Source: Cupriavidus sp. U2 (GTDB lineage: Bacteria; Pseudomonadota; Gammaproteobacteria; Burkholderiales; Burkholderiaceae). Taken from it: DNA of 64,000 bases. The translations under genes and the position numbers were made by a program. How positions within the stretch are numbered: the stretch's first letter is position 1; each line of letters opens with the position of its first letter. Shown one piece after another: positions 34,927 to 42,441 of this stretch. Below the pieces are notes generated by a model. The model saw only the letters and a list, made by a program, of their open reading frames with translations. It searched no databases and was not told where the DNA came from. The stretch is taken from positions 62,001 to 126,000 of the forward strand of contig NZ_RCOG02000026.1 in assembly GCF_009663685.2 (NCBI RefSeq), written 5' to 3'.

Positions 34927-36240
34927 TCAGCCGGTAGTCTCGGACTCCGGGCCGTCTTCCGGCGGCACCCTCGAGGCCAGCACCTTGTCGATGCGTTTGC
35001 CGTCCATGTCGATGATCTCGAACTTCCAGTCCTGCCACTGGACCGTATCGGCCGTTTGCGGCAAGCGCCCCAGCAACAGTAGCAGCATGCCCGACAGCGT
35101 GTGATAGCGTTCCTTGTCTTCCTCAGGCACTGCGCGCAGGCCCGTGCGGTCCTTGAGTTCCGGAATCGGGATCAGGCCGTCCAGCAGCCATGAGCCATCG
35201 TCGCGCTGGATGGCCCATTCCTCGCCAGCCGTTTCAGTCTTGAACTCGCCGGTGATGGCCTCGATCAGGTCCTGCAGCGTGACCAGGCCCAGGACCTCGC
35301 CGTACTCGTCGATCACGAACGCGATCTGGCCACCCGACGACCGGAAGTTCTCCAGCAGTTCCATGCCGGTCACACTTTCCGGCACGAACACGGCGGCCTG
35401 CAGCACGGCGGTCAGGTCGGCCTTTTCCCCGCGCAGGCGTCGGGCCAGCAGCTGGCGTGCGCTTACCACGCCAAGGATGTCGTGCATGCCGCCGCGCACC
35501 ACGGGAAAGCGCGAATGATCCGATTCCTCGATGCGGCGCAGGTTTTCGTCCTCGGAGGACTCGACGTCGAGGTAGACCACGTCGCCCCGGGGCACCATCA
35601 GCGAGGCCAGCTGGCGGTCGTCCAGCCGGAACACGTTACGCACCATCGTGTGCTCGTGGCGTTCGATCACGCCGGCTTCGGAGCCCTCCACCAGCAGCGC
35701 GTGGATCTCTTCCTCGGTCACGGCCGGGCCGCGATCGGACTTCACGCCCAGCATGCGCAGCACCAGTTGCGTGGAGCCGGACAGCAGCTTGACGAACGGC
35801 GTGGACGCCACGGCCAGGATCGAAATCGGGCGCGCGGCCAGCCGGGCGATGGTTTCGGGTGCCATCTGGCCCAGCCGCTTCGGCACCAGTTCGCCCAGCA
35901 CGATGGAGAAATAGGTCAGGCCCGCCACGACGATGGCGGTGGCCATGTAGCCCGCCGTGGTGGACGAGAGACCAAAGCCTTGCAGCCATACGGCGAGCGG
36001 GGCGGCCAGTGTGGATTCGCCGACCACGCCGTTGAGCACGCCGATCGACGTGATGCCGATCTGCACCGTGGACAGGAAGCGGGTCGGGTCCTCGCCCAGT
36101 TTGACCGCCTCGATGGCACCGCGGTCGCCCGCTTCGATCTGGCGCTGCAAACGGGCCTTGCGGGCGGTCACCAGCGCGATTTCGGACATGGCGAACAGGC
36201 CGTTCAGCAAGATCAGCGCCAGCAGTATGGCTATTTCCAT
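34927..36240 (-). CDS. CNNM/CBS/CorC-family membrane protein
   Basis: The 437-residue protein has an N-terminal CNNM membrane domain (about residues 1-190, with LNGLFAMSEIALVTARK and VLGELVPKRLGQ), a pair of CBS domains (about 210-340, MVPRGDVVYLDV and VIDEYGEVLGLVTLQDL), and a C-terminal CorC_HlyC domain. It belongs to the family often labelled hemolysin, whose members act in magnesium/cobalt handling or membrane transport. The hemolysin label should not be read as a toxin function. Confidence 0.9.
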   Translation of the reverse strand: MEIAILLALILLNGLFAMSEIALVTARKARLQRQIEAGDRGAIEAVKLGEDPTRFLSTVQIGITSIGVLNGVVGESTLAAPLAVWLQGFGLSSTTAGYMATAIVVAGLTYFSIVLGELVPKRLGQMAPETIARLAARPISILAVASTPFVKLLSGSTQLVLRMLGVKSDRGPAVTEEEIHALLVEGSEAGVIERHEHTMVRNVFRLDDRQLASLMVPRGDVVYLDVESSEDENLRRIEESDHSRFPVVRGGMHDILGVVSARQLLARRLRGEKADLTAVLQAAVFVPESVTGMELLENFRSSGGQIAFVIDEYGEVLGLVTLQDLIEAITGEFKTETAGEEWAIQRDDGSWLLDGLIPIPELKDRTGLRAVPEEDKERYHTLSGMLLLLLGRLPQTADTVQWQDWKFEIIDMDGKRIDKVLASRVPPEDGPESETTG

Positions 36241-36350
36241 CAGGATGCGCGCCCTGTGCGCGCGGGAATTGAAAAGTCAGAGCATACCATCCGCATGTGA
36301 CGGCGCATCGCTGCAGTGGCGCGGACATCACCCGGATGGGTGTGCAGGAA

Positions 36351-36698
36351 TCATGCCGTGATCGGCTGGACGTCCCGTTCGATCGCCGCTCCGGCATAGG
36401 CCTGGGCCATGCGTAGCGCATGGTTCGCTTCCAGGCGCACCCAGAACTCGGCCGACGTACCGAAAAAGCGGGCCAGCCGCAACGCGGTTTCAGGCGAAAT
36501 GGCGCGTTCGCGCCAGAGAATGCCCTCGATCCTTGTCACCGGCACGCGCAGCGCCACGGCCAGCGCGCCAGCCGACAACGCGTTGGGCACCATGAACTCA
36601 TGCAGCAGGATATCGCCGGGCGGGGTAGGCGCCACGGGGTCGCCGGTAACGTAGCTGCTGAAGTCGCTGCGCGACAGGTCGTCTCGCTTGAGGCTCAT
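36351..36698 (-). CDS. higA: HigA-type antitoxin
   Basis: The 115-residue protein has a helix-turn-helix of the HigA type (VPNALSAGALAVALRVPVTR) and the typical SPETALRLARFFGTSAEFWV segment. It overlaps the toxin gene by four bases and has GGAGG upstream of the ATG at 36698. HigA neutralises HigB and represses the operon. Here, as usual for hig, the toxin gene comes first. Confidence 0.9.
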   Translation of the reverse strand: MSLKRDDLSRSDFSSYVTGDPVAPTPPGDILLHEFMVPNALSAGALAVALRVPVTRIEGILWRERAISPETALRLARFFGTSAEFWVRLEANHALRMAQAYAGAAIERDVQPITA

Positions 36699-36994
36699 GC
36701 GTCCTCCTCGTCGGCCGGGCACTGCGCCACCTCCACATCCCAGGCTTCGCCGTTCAGGAATCGGAAACAGAGATGCCAGTCGCCCTCGATGCGGACGCGC
36801 CACATGCCGCGGCGGCGGCCGCGCATCGGCTCCAGTTCGTTGGCCGGCGCGGCGGCCAGGTCAGGCGGGCACACGGCGGCGTCCAGCATGGCCAGCTTGC
36901 GCATGGCGCCGGGCTGGATGGCGAGCGGCAGGGTGTGTACGGCATGGCCGCAGAACAGCGCGGCCGTGGTCTTGTTGGCAAGGGAACGGATCAT
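36695..36994 (-). CDS. higB: HigB/GraT-type toxin of a toxin-antitoxin pair
   Basis: The 99-residue RelE-superfamily protein starts MIRSLANKTTAALF and has the family pattern MRKLAMLDAA, ELEPMRGRRRGMWRVRI and WHLCFRFLNGEAWDVEV, matching HigB/GraT. These toxins cut messenger RNA on the ribosome. It is followed by higA with a four-base overlap. The C-terminus ends in an acidic tail unlike the usual YH ending, which may weaken activity. Confidence 0.88.
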   Translation of the reverse strand: MIRSLANKTTAALFCGHAVHTLPLAIQPGAMRKLAMLDAAVCPPDLAAAPANELEPMRGRRRGMWRVRIEGDWHLCFRFLNGEAWDVEVAQCPADEEDA

Positions 36995-37174
36995 GGTCGG
37001 CCCGCATCGGGGTAGCGGGAGGCAAAGGGAAAGTGGTCATGCTAGGCGGGACGGGGCGGAATCGAAATGCGACGAATCTGAAAGAGGCTCGATCGATGTC
37101 TGAATGGCGTGCGGGCGGATGAATGGCGGCGATTACCTGGCAGGTAGTCGTGCAACATCCGGCCATGTGCTGTA

Positions 37175-38053
37175 ATGCGGCACATGGAAACGCTCACGCC
37201 TGGCTCCGAAGCCGCCATCGACTTTCCCGGACTCCTGCGCTACTGGCGCAGCAAGCGCGGCTACAGTCAGCTGGCGCTGTCGCTGGCGGCCGGGGTATCC
37301 CAGCGCCACATCAGTTTTCTCGAATCGGGCCGCGCCCGGCCCAGCCGCGAGATGGTGCTGGCGCTGGCCGACCGGCTTGGCGTGCCGCTGCGCCAGCGCA
37401 ACCGGCTGCTATTGGCCAGCGGCTATGCGCCGGCCTACAGCGAAAACGCGCTGGGCGCGCCCGCGATGCAGATGGTGCGTCACGCCATCTCGCTGATCCT
37501 TGCCAAGCAGGAACCGTATCCGGCCGTGGTGCTGGACCGCTTCTGGCATCTGGTCGATGCCAACCAGGCGTACCGGCGCATGCTCGAACAGCTGCTGGGC
37601 AGTCGCCAGCCGGCCACGCTGGACGGTGACGGCGGACGCGTCAACCTGATGCTGGCCGTATTCGACCCGAACGGGCTGTGGCCGGTGCTGGAAAATGCGC
37701 GCCAGGTGGGCCGCTACCTGCTGCGACGCGTCTGGCAGGAGCTGCAGGTGCAGGCGCATGACCAGACCGCGCGGGAGATCTTTCGTCGCATTGCCGAATG
37801 GCATTCGGATCTGGTGGGGAAGGGCGGCGTGCTGCTGGTGGAGGACGACCCGGCAGACGGGCCGCTGCCGCCCGTGCTGCCGGTGGTGGTGCATGCGGGG
37901 CGGTTCCGCGCGTCGCTGTTCTCCACGCTGACCACGCTGGGCAATCCGCAGGACGTCACGCTGCAGGAGCTGAGAATCGAGTGCTTCTATCCGGCCGACG
38001 ATGCGACCCGTGACCTGTTCGAGGCGTTGGCGGCGGCGCCAGGCCGTCCGTAG
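37175..38053 (+). CDS. XRE-family regulator with MmyB-like ligand domain
   Basis: The 292-residue protein has an N-terminal helix-turn-helix (YSQLALSLAAGVSQRHISFL) and a C-terminal MmyB-like domain (about residues 110-285) with VLDRFWHLVDANQAYRRML and LRIECFYPADDATRDLF. Proteins of this architecture regulate neighbouring metabolic genes and may bind fatty acids. ATGs at 37175 and 37184 are both possible; neither has a clear ribosome binding site. The target is unknown. Confidence 0.88.
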   Translation: MRHMETLTPGSEAAIDFPGLLRYWRSKRGYSQLALSLAAGVSQRHISFLESGRARPSREMVLALADRLGVPLRQRNRLLLASGYAPAYSENALGAPAMQMVRHAISLILAKQEPYPAVVLDRFWHLVDANQAYRRMLEQLLGSRQPATLDGDGGRVNLMLAVFDPNGLWPVLENARQVGRYLLRRVWQELQVQAHDQTAREIFRRIAEWHSDLVGKGGVLLVEDDPADGPLPPVLPVVVHAGRFRASLFSTLTTLGNPQDVTLQELRIECFYPADDATRDLFEALAAAPGRP

Positions 38054-38166
38054 CCGGCAGGATCGCCGCCGAGAGATCCTTCCACATCGCAGTTCAGCCA
38101 GAAAAGCACAGTCGTGCTAACATCGGCCGGCCGTCGTGGCTTGCAGGCTGCGGCGGCATCGTTACG

Positions 38167-38322
38167 TCTTCAGGGCGGGGTGCAAGTCCCCACCGGCGGT
38201 ATGTGGCCACTGTCGAAAGACAGCGGCGCCACGAGCCCGCGAGCGCCCGCATTCCCGTGCGGGGTCAGCAGACCTGGTGAGAAGCCAGGGCCGACGGTCA
38301 TAGTCCGGATGAAAGAAGATGG
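38167..38322 (+). ncRNA. FMN riboswitch (RFN element)
   Basis: The conserved RFN core is clear: CAGGGCGGGGTGCAAGTCCC, then CACCGGCGGTAT, and near the 3' end CCTGGTGAGAAGCCAGGGCC, GACGGTCATAGTCCGGATG and AAAGAAGATG. The FMN-bound form turns off riboflavin genes. It lies about 130 bases upstream of ribB. A variable G+C-rich arm sits in the middle, as is usual. Confidence 0.95.
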
Positions 38323-38451
38323 GCGGAATCCGCATGGCATGCCCACGCGCGAACGGCGCTGTCCGTCCGGCGCGGGCGGAGCGTCGTGCGGACGTTCGCT
38401 GATCGTTCCCCTGAAACGCCCATGAACTTCATTGCACGGAGCGTTTCACCC

Positions 38452-39138
38452 ATGCTGGCTCTCAATCAAGACCCTCTTTCCGACCTGCCCTCTGGCGATA
38501 TTGCCATGGCGGAAGCCGACCCGCGTCCGCTTGCCGAGCGCATCGCACAGGCGCTGGACGCCATGCGCGAGGGGCGTCCCGTCGTGCTGCTCGACGATGA
38601 CGACCGCGAGAACGAGGCCGATCTGATCCTGGCCGCCGAGCGCCTGACCAACGTCAACATGGCGATGATGATCCGCGAATGCAGCGGCATCGTCTGCCTG
38701 TGCCTGACCGCCGACAAGGTGCGCAAGCTGGGTCTGCGTCCGATGGTCGAGAACAACCGCAGCCAGTACGGCACCGCGTTTACGGTGTCGATCGAGGCGC
38801 GCGAAGGCGTGACCACCGGCGTCAGCGCGGCCGATCGCATCACGACGATCCGCGCCGCCATTGCCGACGATGCCGGCACCGATGCGGTGGTCAGCCCGGG
38901 ACACGTGTTTCCGCTGGTGGCCGTGGACGGCGGCGTGCTCAAGCGCCGGGGCCATACCGAAGGCTCGGTGGAACTGGCGCGCATGGCCGGCCTGTCGCCC
39001 GCGGCGGTGCTGTGCGAGCTGATGAATCCCGATGGCACGATGGCGCGCCGCCCCGAGGCGCTGGCCTTCGCGCACAGGTACCAACTGCCGGTGCTGACCA
39101 TCGCCGACCTGGTGGCGTGGCGCGAGCAGCAGGGCTGA
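38452..39138 (+). CDS. ribB: 3,4-dihydroxy-2-butanone 4-phosphate synthase
   Basis: The roughly 228-residue enzyme has the RibB core: [31 protein letters not shown], and [21 protein letters not shown]. It makes the four-carbon precursor of riboflavin from ribulose-5-phosphate. It lacks the GTP cyclohydrolase II half found in RibBA. Start is uncertain: ATG at 38452 has GGAG ten bases upstream, ATG at 38422 has none. The FMN riboswitch upstream gives feedback control. Confidence 0.93.
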   Translation: MLALNQDPLSDLPSGDIAMAEADPRPLAERIAQALDAMREGRPVVLLDDDDRENEADLILAAERLTNVNMAMMIRECSGIVCLCLTADKVRKLGLRPMVENNRSQYGTAFTVSIEAREGVTTGVSAADRITTIRAAIADDAGTDAVVSPGHVFPLVAVDGGVLKRRGHTEGSVELARMAGLSPAAVLCELMNPDGTMARRPEALAFAHRYQLPVLTIADLVAWREQQG

Positions 39139-39326
39139 CGCGGCAACGCCGAAGGACGGCGGGACTGATCCAGCGCAAGCCAGGCGCGAATATCGCGCGA
39201 AACCGCCGTATGCCCATGGCGGTCTGGCGCGATTTCCGGCGCTTTCCTGCGCGGCGGGGTGTCTTCCGGGGCGCGTGCTGTGCGAAAATCGTGGGCTTCT
39301 TCCCGTCCTTACGAGGGTACCTCCCG

Positions 39327-39896
39327 ATGTTTTTCCGCATGTTCGCACGCACGGCCCTGCTCGCCGGCGCGTGTTTCAGCGTGGCGGCGCAGGCCGAGTC
39401 CAATGGCGCGCCGTCCCTCGTCAATCCGCCTGCGCGCGCGGCCGCGGCCAGCGGCCTGTACCAGTGCCAGGGGCCCAATGGCGGCACCATCTTCCGTGGC
39501 GCGCCGCGTGAAGGATGCACGCAGGTGGTGTCTCCCGATCCGGGGGCGCCCGACCCGCAACGCTGGCTGCCGCTGATGGGCGCCAATGGCGTGATTTCCT
39601 ATCTGGACCAGACGTCGATTCGCCGGCGCGGATCGGAGGTGGGCGTCGCGCTGGTGCACAACGCGCCGCCGGGCGTGATCAAGACCGCCAGCGGCGACAC
39701 CATCCGCTCGTCGCTCAAGCGCATGGTGTTCAACTGCGCCACATCCATGTATGCCGTGATCGAGCAGACGCTATATGCCAAACGCTATGCCCGAGGCGAC
39801 TCGCTGTATACGATCCGCGGGCCTCAGGCAGGCATGCCGCAGCAAGCGGTGTCCGGCACGCTGGCCGGCGACCTGATGACGCGCCTCTGCCACTGA
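39327..39896 (+). CDS. secreted surface-adhesin E-like protein
   Basis: The 189-residue protein has a Sec signal peptide (ending AQA). The C-terminal 120 residues resemble the surface-adhesin E fold (WLPLMGANGVISYLDQTSI, MVFNCATSMYAVIEQTLY), a small secreted domain often seen in proteobacteria. GAGGG lies ten bases before the ATG at 39327; ATG at 39339 is a second choice. Four cysteines in the mature part could form disulfides. The function in this organism is not known. Confidence 0.72.
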   Translation: MFFRMFARTALLAGACFSVAAQAESNGAPSLVNPPARAAAASGLYQCQGPNGGTIFRGAPREGCTQVVSPDPGAPDPQRWLPLMGANGVISYLDQTSIRRRGSEVGVALVHNAPPGVIKTASGDTIRSSLKRMVFNCATSMYAVIEQTLYAKRYARGDSLYTIRGPQAGMPQQAVSGTLAGDLMTRLCH

Positions 39897-39953
39897 GCAG
39901 GCCGCTCAGGCGGTGATGCCTGAGCGCGGCCGACACCGGCGTTTGTCGCGGCT

Positions 39954-40355
39954 TCAGTCTTCGACGTGCCGCGCTTTCCAGGTGCCGTTCGACTGCTGGC
40001 AGAACCAGCCCGACCAGGCCTCGGTGGCGCTGCCACGCTTGAGGTCGGACTTGAGCCGGCGGCACTTCTGGCCCTGGTCGGTCTTGGTGGCGATCGGGCT
40101 GATCGTGCCATCGACGGCCTGGCGGCGGTTCTCGGCCGGGTAGTGCCATTCCACCACCTGGTTGTCCTCGGTGCTATTGAGCGCCTTCCCGACGGACTGC
40201 TGCAGCGAGGCCGCTTCCTTCTTGGTCAGCGTGCCAATGATGCTGCCGGACAGATACGTCTGGAAATAGGCGAATGCGGGTTGCGCGGTGCCCAGGAGCA
40301 GGGCGCAGCCCAGGCTGGCGGCCAGGGCCGGACGGGTTAGGCGCCGAACGTGCAT
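39954..40355 (-). CDS. secreted 17-kDa surface-antigen-like protein
   Basis: The 133-residue protein has a Sec signal peptide ending AFA. The mature part has a short membrane-like segment (YLSGSIIGTLTKKEAASLQQ) and a C-terminal domain with EDNQVVEWHYPAENRRQAVD and a pair of cysteines, resembling the 17-kDa surface-antigen family. No lipobox is present. The function is not recognised. Confidence 0.65.
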   Translation of the reverse strand: MHVRRLTRPALAASLGCALLLGTAQPAFAYFQTYLSGSIIGTLTKKEAASLQQSVGKALNSTEDNQVVEWHYPAENRRQAVDGTISPIATKTDQGQKCRRLKSDLKRGSATEAWSGWFCQQSNGTWKARHVED

Positions 40356-40848
40356 GACGATTCCTTTTGGCTGAAACAGCGGATGGATAACGTTGGCGAT
40401 TGTAAGCGCAGTGCATCGGAATGCACAGCCGGGCGGTCGTGCGGCCCCCGCAGTCGCCCGCCCGGCATCGGGTGGGCTCCCATTTCGCCCTCACGGCACC
40501 ATCGTGGCGCCGTCCGATGGATGACCTATGCTTGACATCAGCCTTGCAGCTTGCGCGCGAGGCGCCTTCGAGCCGACAGGTGAGACATTTTGTTGCAAAC
40601 GTTGCCCGGACGAAACGTGACTTTTAAGTCTCGAATTGTTAAGGTTTCGCCTCGCATTGCAACAATCTCGACATGCGTACGTTGCGTTGGGCGCGACTGC
40701 ACCGATGTTTGATATCGGCGCCGCGCCTGGTGCGCCGCACGCTGGTCCGTCTTTTGCTGTAGCCAAATCGTTGAAGTTTCCCGACGTATTCCTGGGCGGC
40801 CGCTTCGTCCGGCTGCCTGCTTCCCTGCCAACCCTGTTCACGGTCTTC
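40356..40848 (+). other. opgG upstream region
   Basis: These 493 bases precede opgG and are AT-richer around 40560-40670. A perfect nine-base inverted repeat, TTGTTGCAA (40590-40598) and TTGCAACAA (40657-40665), is spaced by 58 bases. TTGACA occurs at about 40530 but lacks a good -10 partner. The frame of opgG stays open back to 40636, but that part looks non-coding. Confidence 0.45.
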
Positions 40849-42441
40849 ATGTCCGCATATCCGACGTCGTTCCTGCCGATCCAACGCCCGACCGCCGCGC
40901 CATCGCGCCGTTTATCCGGCCGGATGTCAGGGATGGGGCGCTGGATTGGCGGCGGCATGCTGGCCTTGCTGGCGCTGACCGCCCACGCCTTCGATTTCGA
41001 AACCGTGGCCGCGCGTGCGCGCCAGCTCTCGGCATCGCCGTACAAGCCGCCCAAGGCGCAGGAGCTTCCGCGCGAGCTGAAGGAACTGACCTACGAACGC
41101 TATCGCGAGATCGAATACAAGCCCGAGCGATTTGCCTGGCGCGGGGCGCGCCTGCCGTTCGAGATATCGTTCTTCCACGAGGGTATGGTGTTCGACCAGC
41201 CCGTGCGGATCAACGAGGTGGTCAGCAACAGCGTACGCGAATTCCGCTTCGATCCCGCGGCGTTCAACTATGGCTCGCACAAGGTGGACCCCGCCAAGCT
41301 CAAGGGCCTGGGGTTCGCCGGCTTTCGCCTGATGTATCCGCTGAACCAGCAGGGCAAGCGCAAGGACGAACTGGCGTCGTTCCTGGGGGCCAGCTACTTC
41401 CGCGCGTTGGGCAAGGACCAGTGGTACGGTCTGTCGGCGCGCGGCCTGGCCGTGGATACGGCGCTGAACTCCGGCGAGGAGTTTCCGCGCTTCACCGAAT
41501 TCTGGATCGAACGGCCGTCGGCCAACGACAAGCAGCTGACGATCTATGCGCTGATGGATTCGCGCCGCATGAGCGGTGCGTACCGCTTTGTCATCAAGCC
41601 CGGCAACGAGACGGTGATGGAGGTCAAGTCGCGTCTGTTCCTGCGCGAGCACGTGACCAAGCTTGGCCTGGCACCGCTGACGAGCATGTATCTGTTCGGC
41701 GAGAACCAGCCGTCGGCCACCACCGATTTCCGCCCCGAGGTGCATGACTCCGACGGACTGTCGGTGCAGCTCGGCACCGGCGAGTGGATCTGGCGTCCGC
41801 TGGTCAACCCGAAGCGCCTGCTCGTGACGTCGTTCGCTGCGAACAATCCGCAGGGCTACGGCCTGATGCAGCGCGACCGCAGCTTCGACAACTACCAGGA
41901 AATCGGTTCCTGGTACGAGCGCCGCCCGAGCGGCTGGGTGGAGCCCCGGGGCAACTGGGGGTCGGGTCGCGTGGAGCTGGTGCAGATCCCGACGCCGGAC
42001 GAGACCAACGACAACATCGTGGCGTTCTGGGTGCCGGACAACCCGCCCAAGCCGAAACAGGCTTTCGACTACGAGTACCGGCTCAAGTGGCAGAAGGACG
42101 GCGAGAACCTGCCGCCGATGTCTTGGGTCACGCAGACGCGTCGCGGCCAGGGCCTGACGCGCAAGGCGGACGACACCAGTTTCTCGCTGGTGGTGGATTT
42201 TGAGGGACCGGCGTTCAAGAGGCTGCCCGAAGAGGCGCGCCTGGACCCCGTGGTATCGGCGGACGCCAATGGCGAACTGCTCAAGACAACAGTCCAGCGC
42301 AACGAAGCCACTGGTGGCTGGCGCATGACGATGTTCATGCGGCGCAAGGACGAGAACAAGCCGGTTGAGTTGCGCGGCTACCTTCGCAACGGCAATACAA
42401 CCCAATCCGAAACATGGAGCTACATCTTACCCCCCGGCTAA
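40849..42441 (+). CDS. opgG: periplasmic glucan biosynthesis protein OpgG
   Basis: The product (530 residues from ATG 40849) aligns closely with E. coli OpgG: FHEGMVFDQPVRINEV, GASYFRALGKDQWYGLSARG, EEFPRFTEFWIERP, PLTSMYLFGENQPS and VELVQIPTPDETNDNIVAFW. It acts in the periplasm on the beta-1,2 backbone of osmoregulated glucans made by OpgH. A signal peptide ends at AHA before FDFETVA. Starts at 40849, 40924 and 40933 all give it; the last two give the more usual short signal. No good ribosome binding site is seen at any. Confidence 0.95.
   Translation: MSAYPTSFLPIQRPTAAPSRRLSGRMSGMGRWIGGGMLALLALTAHAFDFETVAARARQLSASPYKPPKAQELPRELKELTYERYREIEYKPERFAWRGARLPFEISFFHEGMVFDQPVRINEVVSNSVREFRFDPAAFNYGSHKVDPAKLKGLGFAGFRLMYPLNQQGKRKDELASFLGASYFRALGKDQWYGLSARGLAVDTALNSGEEFPRFTEFWIERPSANDKQLTIYALMDSRRMSGAYRFVIKPGNETVMEVKSRLFLREHVTKLGLAPLTSMYLFGENQPSATTDFRPEVHDSDGLSVQLGTGEWIWRPLVNPKRLLVTSFAANNPQGYGLMQRDRSFDNYQEIGSWYERRPSGWVEPRGNWGSGRVELVQIPTPDETNDNIVAFWVPDNPPKPKQAFDYEYRLKWQKDGENLPPMSWVTQTRRGQGLTRKADDTSFSLVVDFEGPAFKRLPEEARLDPVVSADANGELLKTTVQRNEATGGWRMTMFMRRKDENKPVELRGYLRNGNTTQSETWSYILPPG

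Noticed and set aside
34927-36240. Reading the CNNM/CorC gene as a hemolysin virulence factor
   Set aside because: The family name is historical; domains point to ion-transport or membrane function.
40636-40848. Upstream in-frame start for opgG at 40636
   Set aside because: It would place about 95 odd residues before the signal peptide and is unlike any OpgG N-terminus.
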